A DNA stretch of 64,000 nt from Dictyobacter formicarum (lineage in GTDB: Bacteria > Chloroflexota > Ktedonobacteria > Ktedonobacterales > Ktedonobacteraceae). The stretch lies in assembly GCF_016587435.1 (NCBI RefSeq), contig NZ_BNJJ01000029.1, positions 1 through 64,000 of the forward strand, given 5' to 3'. The notes below the pieces were generated by a model. The model saw nothing but the letters and a program-made list of their open reading frames with translations. It was not told the origin of the DNA and did no database searches. Made by a program: the position numbers and the translations under genes. Below are positions 56,014-64,000 of this stretch, one piece after another. Position 1 is the first letter of the stretch; each line of letters begins with the position of its first letter.

Positions 56014-58671
56014 TTAATCTACACGTGGAATCCGGGCCAACAGTTCTGAGACGACCTCGTAGTTGATGGTTCCGAGTCGGCTGGCAATCTCTTCCGCAGT
56101 GAGGGTGGCTTCCCCCTGACGTCCAATCAATACTACCTCATCGCCCATGCGGGCCTGCGGAATATGGGTGACATCAATCATGCATTGATCCATACACACT
56201 CGCCCTAGCAATGGCGCTTCCTGACCATGGATGAGGACGCTGCCCCAGTTCTGGGGGCTACGGCGGAAGCCATCGGCGTAGCCAACAGGTAGGACGGCGA
56301 TACGGGTAGGGCGCTCCGTAATATACGTGCTGCCGTAACTGATCCCTTCCCCTGCAGGTATCCATTTAACCTGTGATACCTGCGTCTTGAACGCAAGGGC
56401 TGGGCGGAATCCCTCTGGCAGACGTACATAAGGCGATGGGTCCAGACCGTAGATGGCGATGCCTGGACGCACCATATCGAAGTAGGCTTCGGGAAGAGTC
56501 AGGGTGCCTGCACTATTGGCAGCGTGGACGATCGGTGGCCTTAGACCTTCCGCTTCCAACTGCTGTAAAACTTCTTGAAAGCGTGCCAGTTGCAGGCGCA
56601 CATGGCTCTGGTCTTCAGCATCGGCCTGAGCGAAGTGGGTATAGAGACCTTCAAGCTCCAAACCGGGAAGCTGTTTAGCCTCGCGCACCAGCTCCATGAT
56701 GGCTGGCACTTCTTCAAAGCGGATTCCCAGTCGTCCCATGCCGGTATCGACTTTGACATGAACCTTGACTGTTTTATTGAGCGCCTGGGCGGCCTGTGAG
56801 AGTGCCTGCGCCTCTTCTTTGGAATAGATGGTTACACTGATGCCCAGGCGTAGGGCTTCGCGCATTTGCCAGCGTGGCACATAGCCAAAAACAAGGATCG
56901 GGGCGGTAATATGGGCCTCGCGCAGGGGCAGGGCTTCGCTGACCGTTGCGACTCCGAGCATGCTGGCTCCGTTTTGTAACACCGTGCGAGCAACTTTAAG
57001 CGCGCCGTGGCCATAGGCATCGGCCTTGAGCGCGACCAGTACCTGGGTTTGAGGTCCTACCAGTGAGGCGATATGGCGTGTGTTGCTGCCGATAGCATTG
57101 AGATCGATCTCTACCCAGGTGGGTCGCTCGGCATGCCTGAAAATAGTCTTTTTCCAGCCCGGTGTCTGGCGTACCAGCAGTTCTGAGGCCTCCCATGGTC
57201 GAGCCATCAATAGCTCTGTCACGCGCTCCATGCGCGTCTCTTCGGAGCCCTTGATCAAGATGACGGCTCTTTTGTCGCTGTCCGGCAAGTTTGCCAGAAT
57301 GCGTCGTGCCGCCTGGGCCGCATCTTCATGCGTTGAGGTCATAATGATACGCTCGCTATCCATACCTGCTAGCTGTGCTTCTTCGGCGATCAAAGTGGCC
57401 CATTCGCCACGCGTGATCAGATAGTCGGCGTATTGGGAAACTTCTTGTCCTATGGCACGGTGCGCTTCAGTTGCAGCATCACCTAGATGGAGCATGTCGC
57501 CCAGGATCGCGATACGTTGGCTCTGCTCTCCCGCTAATGCACTGAGTGTTTGTAAGCCTGCTTTAACAGAGGCGGGGGCCGCGTTATGGGTGTCGTCCAG
57601 CAGCATGGATTGTCGGATGCCGGGTAGTGGATTGAGTCGTCCCGGCAGTGGTTGCAAGGTCGTCAGAGCCTGTTCGACTAGCGAGGGATAGATGCCTCGG
57701 CTGAGCCCGATCTGGTACGCAGCTAGCATGGTTGCAAAATTATGTTCTCCTAGCAGATGAGAGCGCAATTGGAGTGTTGCCTGATCGTTTTCACTGCTCT
57801 CATGTTCGCTTGAGGCCGGGAGGTTGATAGTTCCCTGAATGCCATCCCAGCCAACTGTTATGCGTGGTTGCTCATGTGCGTTGCCTTTAGCATCAGGAAG
57901 AAATGGATGGCAGGTCACGGTGGATGAGACCTGGTGAACGCGTTGTTCCAGCAATGCTCGGATAATAGGATCTTCCTGGTTATAAAAGAAGTGCCCACCC
58001 TCCGGCAAGCTGGTGAGAAGCGTTCCCAGCTCGAAGGCCAGGTGTTCGAGTGAACTGAAATATTGTAGCTGGACGGGACTGATATTGGTTAGCACGCCAA
58101 TCTGTGGGCGCACCATGCGGCTGAGGGCGGCGATTTCACCGGGATGGTCGCAGCCCAGCTCTAATACTGCATATTCGTGCCGCGCTTCTAACCTCCCCAG
58201 CGATAACGGAATGCCGAGCATATCATTGTAATTTTGCCAGCTGCGAAAGGTAGTAAACTGGCGCGAGAGTACGGTGGCGATAGCCTCCTTGGTACTTGTT
58301 TTGCCTACGCTACCTGTGACCGCAATGACGGTGGGATGCCAGATTTCCAGGATCGCCCTGGCGTAGTGTTGCAGGGCCTGGCGCGTATCCTCAACCAGAA
58401 CTATCGTGATCTCTTCATTGGCAAGGACGGATTTAGTCTGCTCGGAGAGCTGCTGGAAAGTCTGTCCCGAAAGTAAGAGCCCAGTAGCGCCTTTGCGAAC
58501 TGCATCGAGCACATAATCATGGCCATTGCCTCGTTCGCCGCGCACGGCAACGAACATTTCATGGGGAGACAACTGGCGTGTATCATGGCTGAACGCCTGG
58601 AAATGAACATGTTTACTGAGCTGGCGCAGGTTGCCCTGCGTCGCTTTTAACAGGTGATCGAGATAGATCAT
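56014..58671 (-). CDS. Fused MurF ligase / alanine racemase
   Basis: 885 residues encoding two successive enzymes for the D-Ala branch of peptidoglycan. Residues 1-490 are MurF, which adds D-Ala-D-Ala to UDP-MurNAc-tripeptide: SHDTRQLSPHEMFVA near 28, ATP loop VTGSVGKTSTKEA near 117, ELGCDHPGEIA near 173 and LLDDTHNAAPASVKAGL near 360. Residues 515-885 are a PLP alanine racemase: WVEIDLNAIGSNTR, the PLP Lys in ALKADAYGHG near 552, SYGSTY near 775 with the catalytic Tyr, and RVCMDQCMIDVT. Both halves look intact. ATG 58671 with GAGGAA upstream is preferred over the ORF extension to 58746. Confidence 0.94.
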   Translation of the reverse strand: MIYLDHLLKATQGNLRQLSKHVHFQAFSHDTRQLSPHEMFVAVRGERGNGHDYVLDAVRKGATGLLLSGQTFQQLSEQTKSVLANEEITIVLVEDTRQALQHYARAILEIWHPTVIAVTGSVGKTSTKEAIATVLSRQFTTFRSWQNYNDMLGIPLSLGRLEARHEYAVLELGCDHPGEIAALSRMVRPQIGVLTNISPVQLQYFSSLEHLAFELGTLLTSLPEGGHFFYNQEDPIIRALLEQRVHQVSSTVTCHPFLPDAKGNAHEQPRITVGWDGIQGTINLPASSEHESSENDQATLQLRSHLLGEHNFATMLAAYQIGLSRGIYPSLVEQALTTLQPLPGRLNPLPGIRQSMLLDDTHNAAPASVKAGLQTLSALAGEQSQRIAILGDMLHLGDAATEAHRAIGQEVSQYADYLITRGEWATLIAEEAQLAGMDSERIIMTSTHEDAAQAARRILANLPDSDKRAVILIKGSEETRMERVTELLMARPWEASELLVRQTPGWKKTIFRHAERPTWVEIDLNAIGSNTRHIASLVGPQTQVLVALKADAYGHGALKVARTVLQNGASMLGVATVSEALPLREAHITAPILVFGYVPRWQMREALRLGISVTIYSKEEAQALSQAAQALNKTVKVHVKVDTGMGRLGIRFEEVPAIMELVREAKQLPGLELEGLYTHFAQADAEDQSHVRLQLARFQEVLQQLEAEGLRPPIVHAANSAGTLTLPEAYFDMVRPGIAIYGLDPSPYVRLPEGFRPALAFKTQVSQVKWIPAGEGISYGSTYITERPTRIAVLPVGYADGFRRSPQNWGSVLIHGQEAPLLGRVCMDQCMIDVTHIPQARMGDEVVLIGRQGEATLTAEEIASRLGTINYEVVSELLARIPRVD

Positions 58672-58887
58672 GGTATTCCTCATGCTTTTTAGAGCGCGTT
58701 GGCTAGTTATATGTTCCTGATTCTGCCATGGCCTGAAGCCAGGCAATACTCTTCCTCTAAGCTTACCATATTGCGGCCCTTACATGGCTGTGTATAAACT
58801 CTAATATATGAGCTTATACAAGTTTATTATATTCCCAGGAATACATAATTTCTCGCTACTCGACTAAAATAGCTATGCTGGCGGTAT

Positions 58888-60057
58888 TCATGTGGTGTAG
58901 CGCACGTATTGCATGCTGCCAATCTGTTTGACGAGGCCATCTAGCTCAAGGATGGCCAGGGTGGCGGTGATGGTGTTGGCGGCTAAATCAGAGTCTCGGA
59001 TCAGGTCATCGATATGCCTGGGCTCGCGACTCAGCAGGGCCAGTACCGCTCTTTCTTCCTCGTTCTCGGGTTCGCGTAATACGCTGGTTTCTGCCAGTGG
59101 GACAGTGTGGATGTTGAGGTGGTCCAGGATATCGCTGACCTCGGTGACCGGGTGGGCGCCATCCCGAATGAGCTTATTGACGCCTGCGCCGCTGCTCGAG
59201 AAGATATTGCTGGGAACTGCATAGACCTCGCGTCCCTGCACCAGGGCCGAGTTAGCTGTAATGAGCGCGCCACTTTTGGGGGGAGCCTCGGTGACCAGGA
59301 CCCCCAGGGAGAGGCCCGAGATGATGTGGTTGCGTGCCGGGAAGTTGCCTGCTTCGGGTTTGATACCCAGTGGAAACGAGCTTAATAACACGCCCTGTCC
59401 TGAGTCGACGATGTGTTTGGCCAGGTGATAATTTGAGGGTGGATAGATGGTATCTAAGCCACAGGCCAGTACAGCAATGGTGCGCCCACCATTATCAAGG
59501 GCGGTGTTATGAGCCACTGTATCTACGCCCAGTGCCAGGCCACTGACGATTGTGATTTTCCCTTTTACCAGTTCTTTGGTGAAATGTTCTGTCACCTGGC
59601 GCCCATAGCTGCTCATCTTGCGTGTTCCGACGATGCCGATGCTGTAGTGCAGGTCATCTTCGGTCAGTTGTCCGCAGGTATACAGGACCGGGGGCGCATA
59701 CTCTATTTTGCGCAGGAGCGGTGGATAGCAGGCGTCTTTCCAGGTAATGACCTGGATGCGCAACTTTTCCAGTCGCTTTAATTCATTGGCTGGATCGATG
59801 TTGGAGCGCTGTTTGAGAAAACTTTCAATGGTGCGTTGATCGAGGCCTGCCCTGGTTAATTCCTGAGGAGGAGCCTGCCAGGCACTGGCCACATCATCCT
59901 TAAAATAGTCCAATAAGAGTTGAAAGCGCACTGGACCAATTCCCATGACACGACTGAAGGCGATCCAGTATGATAGTTCTGTTAAAGAGAGTTCGGCTGA
60001 AGGATAATATCGGGCCTGGGCATCAAACACTTCCACCCGCCGCTGCTTCTTGCCCAT
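58888..60057 (-). CDS. dprA: DNA processing protein DprA
   Basis: Loads RecA on incoming single-stranded DNA during natural transformation. The N-terminal helix-hairpin-helix-like part (about 20-80) is followed by the Rossmann core: GIVGTRKMSSYGRQV near 140, VSGLALGVDTVAHNTAL near 170, the ARNHIISGLS motif near 245 and EAPPKSGALITA near 262. A C-terminal winged helix (about 325-385) completes the standard three-domain protein of 389 residues. It starts 9 bases after the stop of the peptidase-MA gene, so they share a transcript. No other competence genes are in view. Confidence 0.94.
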   Translation of the reverse strand: MGKKQRRVEVFDAQARYYPSAELSLTELSYWIAFSRVMGIGPVRFQLLLDYFKDDVASAWQAPPQELTRAGLDQRTIESFLKQRSNIDPANELKRLEKLRIQVITWKDACYPPLLRKIEYAPPVLYTCGQLTEDDLHYSIGIVGTRKMSSYGRQVTEHFTKELVKGKITIVSGLALGVDTVAHNTALDNGGRTIAVLACGLDTIYPPSNYHLAKHIVDSGQGVLLSSFPLGIKPEAGNFPARNHIISGLSLGVLVTEAPPKSGALITANSALVQGREVYAVPSNIFSSSGAGVNKLIRDGAHPVTEVSDILDHLNIHTVPLAETSVLREPENEEERAVLALLSREPRHIDDLIRDSDLAANTITATLAILELDGLVKQIGSMQYVRYTT

Positions 60058-60066
60058 AATGCTGAT

Positions 60067-61611
60067 TTACTCCTTTATGTTTGGTCTGGCTCCTTCGTTG
60101 GATTGCCCTCCCCATGGATAGGGTTGGTAGGCAGTATGCGAGGGAGGTACGTTGTTGGCTATAGTTGTCGGTTGACCCGCTTGCCCGTAGGTTTCGCCAG
60201 GTCCATACGTTGAAGGGACCGTATAGGGACCATTGAATGGCTGCCTGGCCGGATCGATACCAGGATTGTAGCTTCCTCCTGGCGGCATATAGTTGTAGGC
60301 TACAGCCGGGGTCCCGCGTTTGCGGCGGCTGTAGAGTAAGTAGAACAACAGGAGAACGCCGCTGATAACTGGAACTATGATCAAGAGCGAGCCGGCTACG
60401 GTCAAATAGGTATCGGTTGGATCTACTGTTGCCGCTGGCTTGCTGTCAATCGACTGATTTGTTTTCTGCTGAACTTGCTCGGTGCCAGATAAGGTGGCTG
60501 GCTGATTAAGATGAAGGTGCCACTGATTCTCCAAATGATCCGAGTCTACTCCCAGAGCTTGTTGTAGATCGGTGTCAAACGGTTGGTCGGAACGATGCGT
60601 ACTTTGTATTAAGGTGGCCATCTTTTTCAGGCCAAAGGTTTTATACATATAATCAACGAGCTGCCAGCTCTGTGCATAGGCCTGATAGGCTTTTTGCGCA
60701 TCACGCGGGAAAGAGCGATCTATATCCTGTAGCGAGATCAGGCTGTGTCTGGAAAGCTGGTACTTGAATTGATTCTGCATATCACCTTCATGATAGGTTT
60801 GATTGTAGACGGCCAGTCCCTCATCAAACCAGGTGGGGACCATGACCTGCGCGGTCTGGTGCAGAACCAGGTGCGTCAGTTCATGCGGCAGATCTCGGCT
60901 CAGCGTCAGGTCGTCTGGTCCCTTGATCACAACCGAGGCCTGATTAAGCGGGAAAAAGGCTACCCCTCCTACCCATTCGGCTGAGTCAGGAGGAAGCGAA
61001 CTATGGAAGTCATCGCTGGTCTCATAGACCCATAGATTGATAGGTTGACGCAGCTGTGTGCCTAGATTTGTATAGATACGTTTCAAACTACTGGTCGTTT
61101 GGGTGAGTACGATCTGCCCAAAGGAGGTGGGATGATCGTACCAGTTGACCTGGTAGAGTCCTTGAGAGAGATGTTGCCACTGGAAACGTGTATCGGTAAT
61201 CTGAACAGTTTTTGGGGGAGTCTTATAGCTATGCCCGTTTACATCTGAAATTTCCCAGGAGTATTTGATAATGGTTCCTACTGGCATAAAATGTTGTTCA
61301 TCGAAGGTTTCATGCCATTGAAATTGTAGGTGGTTGCCTGGTGTTTGGGTAACCGGGTGCGCCTCTGTTAGTTGCGTATAATTGAAATCAATGAAAAGCG
61401 TGGCAATCTCAATTTGATTGGCATTATCTTGCGCATCGAGCTGGAAGTCCATCGATTTTGGGAAATCAAGGGTGGTGGTTTCTGAATTTACGGTGATAGG
61501 TTCAGCCGTGACAGCTGCATATACGTGAGAAGATAGATTTATCAATACAATAATCATGATTGAAAGATAGATAAGAAGGCGCCCGGTAAGTTGTAGTGCA
61601 TTCCAGCGCAT
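60067..61611 (-). CDS. Membrane-anchored peptidase MA-type metalloprotease
   Basis: 514 residues. It has an N-terminal signal peptide (LLIYLSIMIIVLINLSSHVYA) and an outside beta-rich domain (about 30-170). The gluzincin catalytic region DLPHELTHLVLHQ near 255 has HExxH, followed by WFDEGLAVYNQ with the third ligand Glu. A transmembrane helix near 400-425 (LLIIVPVISGVLLLFYLLY) leads to a Pro/Gly/Tyr-rich cytosolic tail of about 85 residues. ATG 61611 has AAGGAG 8 bases upstream. It is the upstream partner of dprA. Confidence 0.85.
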   Translation of the reverse strand: MRWNALQLTGRLLIYLSIMIIVLINLSSHVYAAVTAEPITVNSETTTLDFPKSMDFQLDAQDNANQIEIATLFIDFNYTQLTEAHPVTQTPGNHLQFQWHETFDEQHFMPVGTIIKYSWEISDVNGHSYKTPPKTVQITDTRFQWQHLSQGLYQVNWYDHPTSFGQIVLTQTTSSLKRIYTNLGTQLRQPINLWVYETSDDFHSSLPPDSAEWVGGVAFFPLNQASVVIKGPDDLTLSRDLPHELTHLVLHQTAQVMVPTWFDEGLAVYNQTYHEGDMQNQFKYQLSRHSLISLQDIDRSFPRDAQKAYQAYAQSWQLVDYMYKTFGLKKMATLIQSTHRSDQPFDTDLQQALGVDSDHLENQWHLHLNQPATLSGTEQVQQKTNQSIDSKPAATVDPTDTYLTVAGSLLIIVPVISGVLLLFYLLYSRRKRGTPAVAYNYMPPGGSYNPGIDPARQPFNGPYTVPSTYGPGETYGQAGQPTTIANNVPPSHTAYQPYPWGGQSNEGARPNIKE

Positions 61612-62029
61612 AGATAAAACTCCTTGTGGCAATTCGCGAATATCAATTCTTATTATATATGATCGGAATCTCAATTACTGCGGTTTACTCATCCATATAG
61701 TACGCATGGCTAGCAAGCCATGGGGTTTTTATGAGAGACTATCTAAACTGCCGTTAATAAATGCTATCCAGTGTTAATCTACCTCATGTTTGTTCGTTTA
61801 ATATAAACGAGGTTCAGATTGCGTTTACCCAGCGCAAGTGAACGGATCGGGGAAATGTGTGGAAGGGAGGCTGTTTACCACATCGGGGGTGCTCTTCTAT
61901 ATATGACTTCCTCTTCTTTTTTGCTTTTGATTTGACATGCCTGTGCAGAGGACCGGACAGCAATGGATCAGTTAGCATGCCCCTTTTGTAAGTAAGCAGG
62001 CATCGGGTAATCATGAGGATACTTCATTT
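61612..62029. other. Divergent intergenic region with a palindrome
   Basis: No gene seen. A hairpin CATGGCT/AGCCATG (61705-61722) followed by GGGTTTTT looks like a plus-strand terminator with no gene before it. A 17-bp dyad TCGTTTA-ATA-TAAACGA (61794-61810) could be an operator between the metalloprotease and the PBP gene. Confidence 0.4.
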
Positions 62030-64000
62030 ATGAGTAATAATCTGGATCAACAAGCCGAGAGTCATCAATCACGAATTGAAGACAATACACCACCAAAGAC
62101 AGGAGGACTTTTAAGTAATTATCGTCAACAGCAGCTATCTGCATCGCAGTCGGGTCTGGTCTCGGAGTCATCTTTGCCCTCGACAACAGGACAACTTGAC
62201 CATCCTGCTTTACCAATCTCACTTGTACAGGGAGCCGCCTCCCCTCCCGTTGCCGCCCCTCTTTATTCGCGTGGTCAGTTGCGTTTGCCTGTTTCCTCGG
62301 TTGGCGAAGCTGCTGGCATGCGTGGACGCGGACAGTTATTGCGCCCACCGGGCCTGCTAACCCATACCATGAATATGGTGCGTCACTGGTCTGGTAAGGT
62401 GGCTGCGGTTGCTGGCCATAAGATACTGCCGCCAGCGCCGTATATGGAGCGCTATCATGGCGCGGCTCCTGCTTCTGGTGGAACGATACTGCAGACACCG
62501 CTGCCTCAGCGGAAAACTCCCTGGCGTCGTTCGCGCACACTGCGTATTGCTATGCAGATGAAGCAACGCCGCGAACGCTGGCAGCGCGCCCCACGCCGAC
62601 TCTGGGCAGCCATTTTTATGGCTCTCATGTCGGTGATCGGACTGATATTTGTGGCTGGTAGCGCCTATAGCTATGGCTACTATGAGCAGCAATTGCCGCG
62701 TGTGGATGAACTGGCTAATGCTCACATTGCTCAAAGCACACGCATCTATGATCGCAACAATGTCCTCTTGTTTGAGGCATATGATCAGAATTCTAGGCAG
62801 GGCGGTCGACGTATCGCCATTAAATATGAAGATATCCCCCGCGTCATGCAAGATGCGCTGGTGGCGATTGAGGACAAAACGTTTTGGACAAACGCGGGTA
62901 TTGAGCCATCGGCTATCATTCGTGCGGCGGCCAGACAGTATGGGGGCGCCAGCACTTTGACGCAGCAGGTGATTAAGAATCTATCCAATCAACGCGAATA
63001 TGCTCTAGAGCGTAAAATTACTGAAGCGGCCATGGCTATTGGCCTGACCCAGCAGTATTCCAAAAGCAAAATTCTTGAGATGTATTTCAACATAGCTCCC
63101 TTTGGCGGGCAAACCTATGGTGTCGAGGTGGCGGCAGAAGATTATTTTGGACTGCAACCAACCTGTCGCACCAACCGGAAGTGTATCCCGGCTATTGCCA
63201 AACTGAATTATAACCAGGTAACCAGAAAAAACGATCCTCTGCTGGGGCTGGCCCGCGCCTCGCTGCTGGCTGGTATGCCTAATCAGCCGGCCTATAACGA
63301 TCCGACCAGCGGTCCTGAAGCCAAACAACGCGCCATCGCCCGCCAGGGTCTGGTTTTACGACAGATGATGGAGCAGCATACCCTGGTGGATGGCCTCGGC
63401 CCGATTACGCCTGCTATTGCCAGGAAGGCTCAGTGGTTGATGGAGCGCGTCAACTTTAGGAGCTATACGCGCGTTAAGCACGCTCCCCACTTTGTCGATT
63501 GGGTTATCAACCAGGTGTCGACCGCTCTGGGGAATGGTGATGCTGCCGAGGGCTATGAGGTATTCCAAAAGGCTGGTTTGAATATTCGTACCACTATTGA
63601 TGTTAATTTGCAGGAATATGTGGAGCGAGCGGTGGATCGCCATATCAATCAGCCTGATTATCAGAAGCTGCGCGGTTACTATGCGACATTGAGTAGCTAC
63701 AATAACATTCACTCGGCGGCAGTCGTGGTGATGGATGCGAAAAACGGCGAGATTCTGGCCATGAACGGGAGCGCCGATTACAATTCTGTTGACCCCAGGG
63801 TAGGTGGCCAGTTTAACGCAGCCATCAATACGCGTCCACCTGGTTCGACTTTCAAACCCTTTGAATATGCGACCGCCTTCCAGATGGGCTGGAATCCCGG
63901 TATTGTATTGCTGGACAATCGCACCTACTTTCCTAATGGGGCAGCCCCTGGTGCACCAATGCCGCGCACCGATAAGGAGGCTCTATCCAAGGATTCAACC
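62030..64000 (+). CDS. Class A penicillin-binding protein (3' end cut by window)
   Basis: 657 codons are visible and the frame stays open to the last base. It has a cytosolic N-terminal extension of about 185 residues, Pro/Gln/Ser-rich then Arg-rich. One transmembrane helix lies near 190-215 (LWAAIFMALMSVIGLIFVAG). The GT51 glycosyltransferase domain has the catalytic Glu in VAIEDKTFW near 280 and GGASTLTQQVIKNL near 306. The transpeptidase domain starts near 560 (AVVVMDAKNGEILAMNGS), and the acylated Ser is in GSTFKPF near 605. The C-terminal SxN and KTG motifs lie beyond the window. It polymerises and cross-links peptidoglycan. Confidence 0.93.
   Translation, partial: MSNNLDQQAESHQSRIEDNTPPKTGGLLSNYRQQQLSASQSGLVSESSLPSTTGQLDHPALPISLVQGAASPPVAAPLYSRGQLRLPVSSVGEAAGMRGRGQLLRPPGLLTHTMNMVRHWSGKVAAVAGHKILPPAPYMERYHGAAPASGGTILQTPLPQRKTPWRRSRTLRIAMQMKQRRERWQRAPRRLWAAIFMALMSVIGLIFVAGSAYSYGYYEQQLPRVDELANAHIAQSTRIYDRNNVLLFEAYDQNSRQGGRRIAIKYEDIPRVMQDALVAIEDKTFWTNAGIEPSAIIRAAARQYGGASTLTQQVIKNLSNQREYALERKITEAAMAIGLTQQYSKSKILEMYFNIAPFGGQTYGVEVAAEDYFGLQPTCRTNRKCIPAIAKLNYNQVTRKNDPLLGLARASLLAGMPNQPAYNDPTSGPEAKQRAIARQGLVLRQMMEQHTLVDGLGPITPAIARKAQWLMERVNFRSYTRVKHAPHFVDWVINQVSTALGNGDAAEGYEVFQKAGLNIRTTIDVNLQEYVERAVDRHINQPDYQKLRGYYATLSSYNNIHSAAVVVMDAKNGEILAMNGSADYNSVDPRVGGQFNAAINTRPPGSTFKPFEYATAFQMGWNPGIVLLDNRTYFPNGAAPGAPMPRTDKEALSKDST

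Overview
The window looks like a chromosomal segment of a Chloroflexota bacterium, most likely of the class Ktedonobacteria. This is inferred from gene content, not from a database search. The signs are many Gln/Pro/Tyr-rich membrane proteins, MgtE-N/CBS and Gmad2-lipoprotein architectures, a 23S rRNA gene that is not next to 16S or 5S genes, and long intergenic spaces with large hairpins. Good sigma-70-type promoters recur (TTGACA or TTGACG, about 17 bp, TATAAT-like), and most starts have an AAGGAG-type ribosome site. Base composition is balanced and no prophage, integrase, intact transposase or CRISPR array is visible.

Layout. 1-4.4 kb: NAD(P)HX repair enzyme (cut by the window edge), a UPF0020-type methyltransferase, and the convergent phospholipid genes pgsA and plsY. 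4.8-11.4 kb: a DUF5679 zinc-ribbon protein, greA behind a long structured leader, an unknown protein, then on the minus strand pyrG with a PRC/MgtE-N/CBS protein, and a small metallo-hydrolase. 11.6-25.6 kb: two GT2 glycosyltransferases, secG, an SGNH lipoprotein overlapping a 1085-aa FtsX-type permease, a 1404-aa MBL/beta-CASP nuclease-like protein with a long repeat array, a GT4 glycosyltransferase and a luciferase-like flavoenzyme. 25.6-33.6 kb: a hairpin repeat, a candidate small RNA, a Gmad2 lipoprotein, tRNA-Gln, membrane proteins, an M42 aminopeptidase, a NYN-domain protein, an HxlR regulator and a small unknown protein. 34.0-37.4 kb: a solitary 23S rRNA transcription unit. 37.6-43.9 kb: queG, an ABC-2 exporter pair, an FAD/Fe-S oxidoreductase and kptA. 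44-52 kb: a lipoprotein, an ECF sigma/anti-sigma pair, two small regulators, a Gfo/Idh dehydrogenase with an SDR, and an APH-like kinase. 52.5-64 kb: a small membrane protein, a diacylglycerol-kinase/dynamin operon, a fused MurF-alanine racemase, dprA behind a peptidase-MA protein, and a class A penicillin-binding protein running off the end.

Most genes are housekeeping: cell envelope (pgsA, plsY, murF-alr, PBP, glycosyltransferases, secG), nucleotide and RNA metabolism (pyrG, greA, queG, kptA, 23S rRNA, tRNA-Gln) and DNA uptake (dprA).

The least explained items are: the beta-CASP protein, whose last 680 residues are about nine copies of a 60-residue unit ending in Thr-Gly-Trp; a dispersed family of intergenic hairpin elements (four copies, at 6.6, 13.7, 25.7 and 37.4 kb); a second short repeat family (1.6 and 24.6 kb); a candidate non-coding RNA near 26.3 kb with mutually exclusive stems; and the structured leader of greA.
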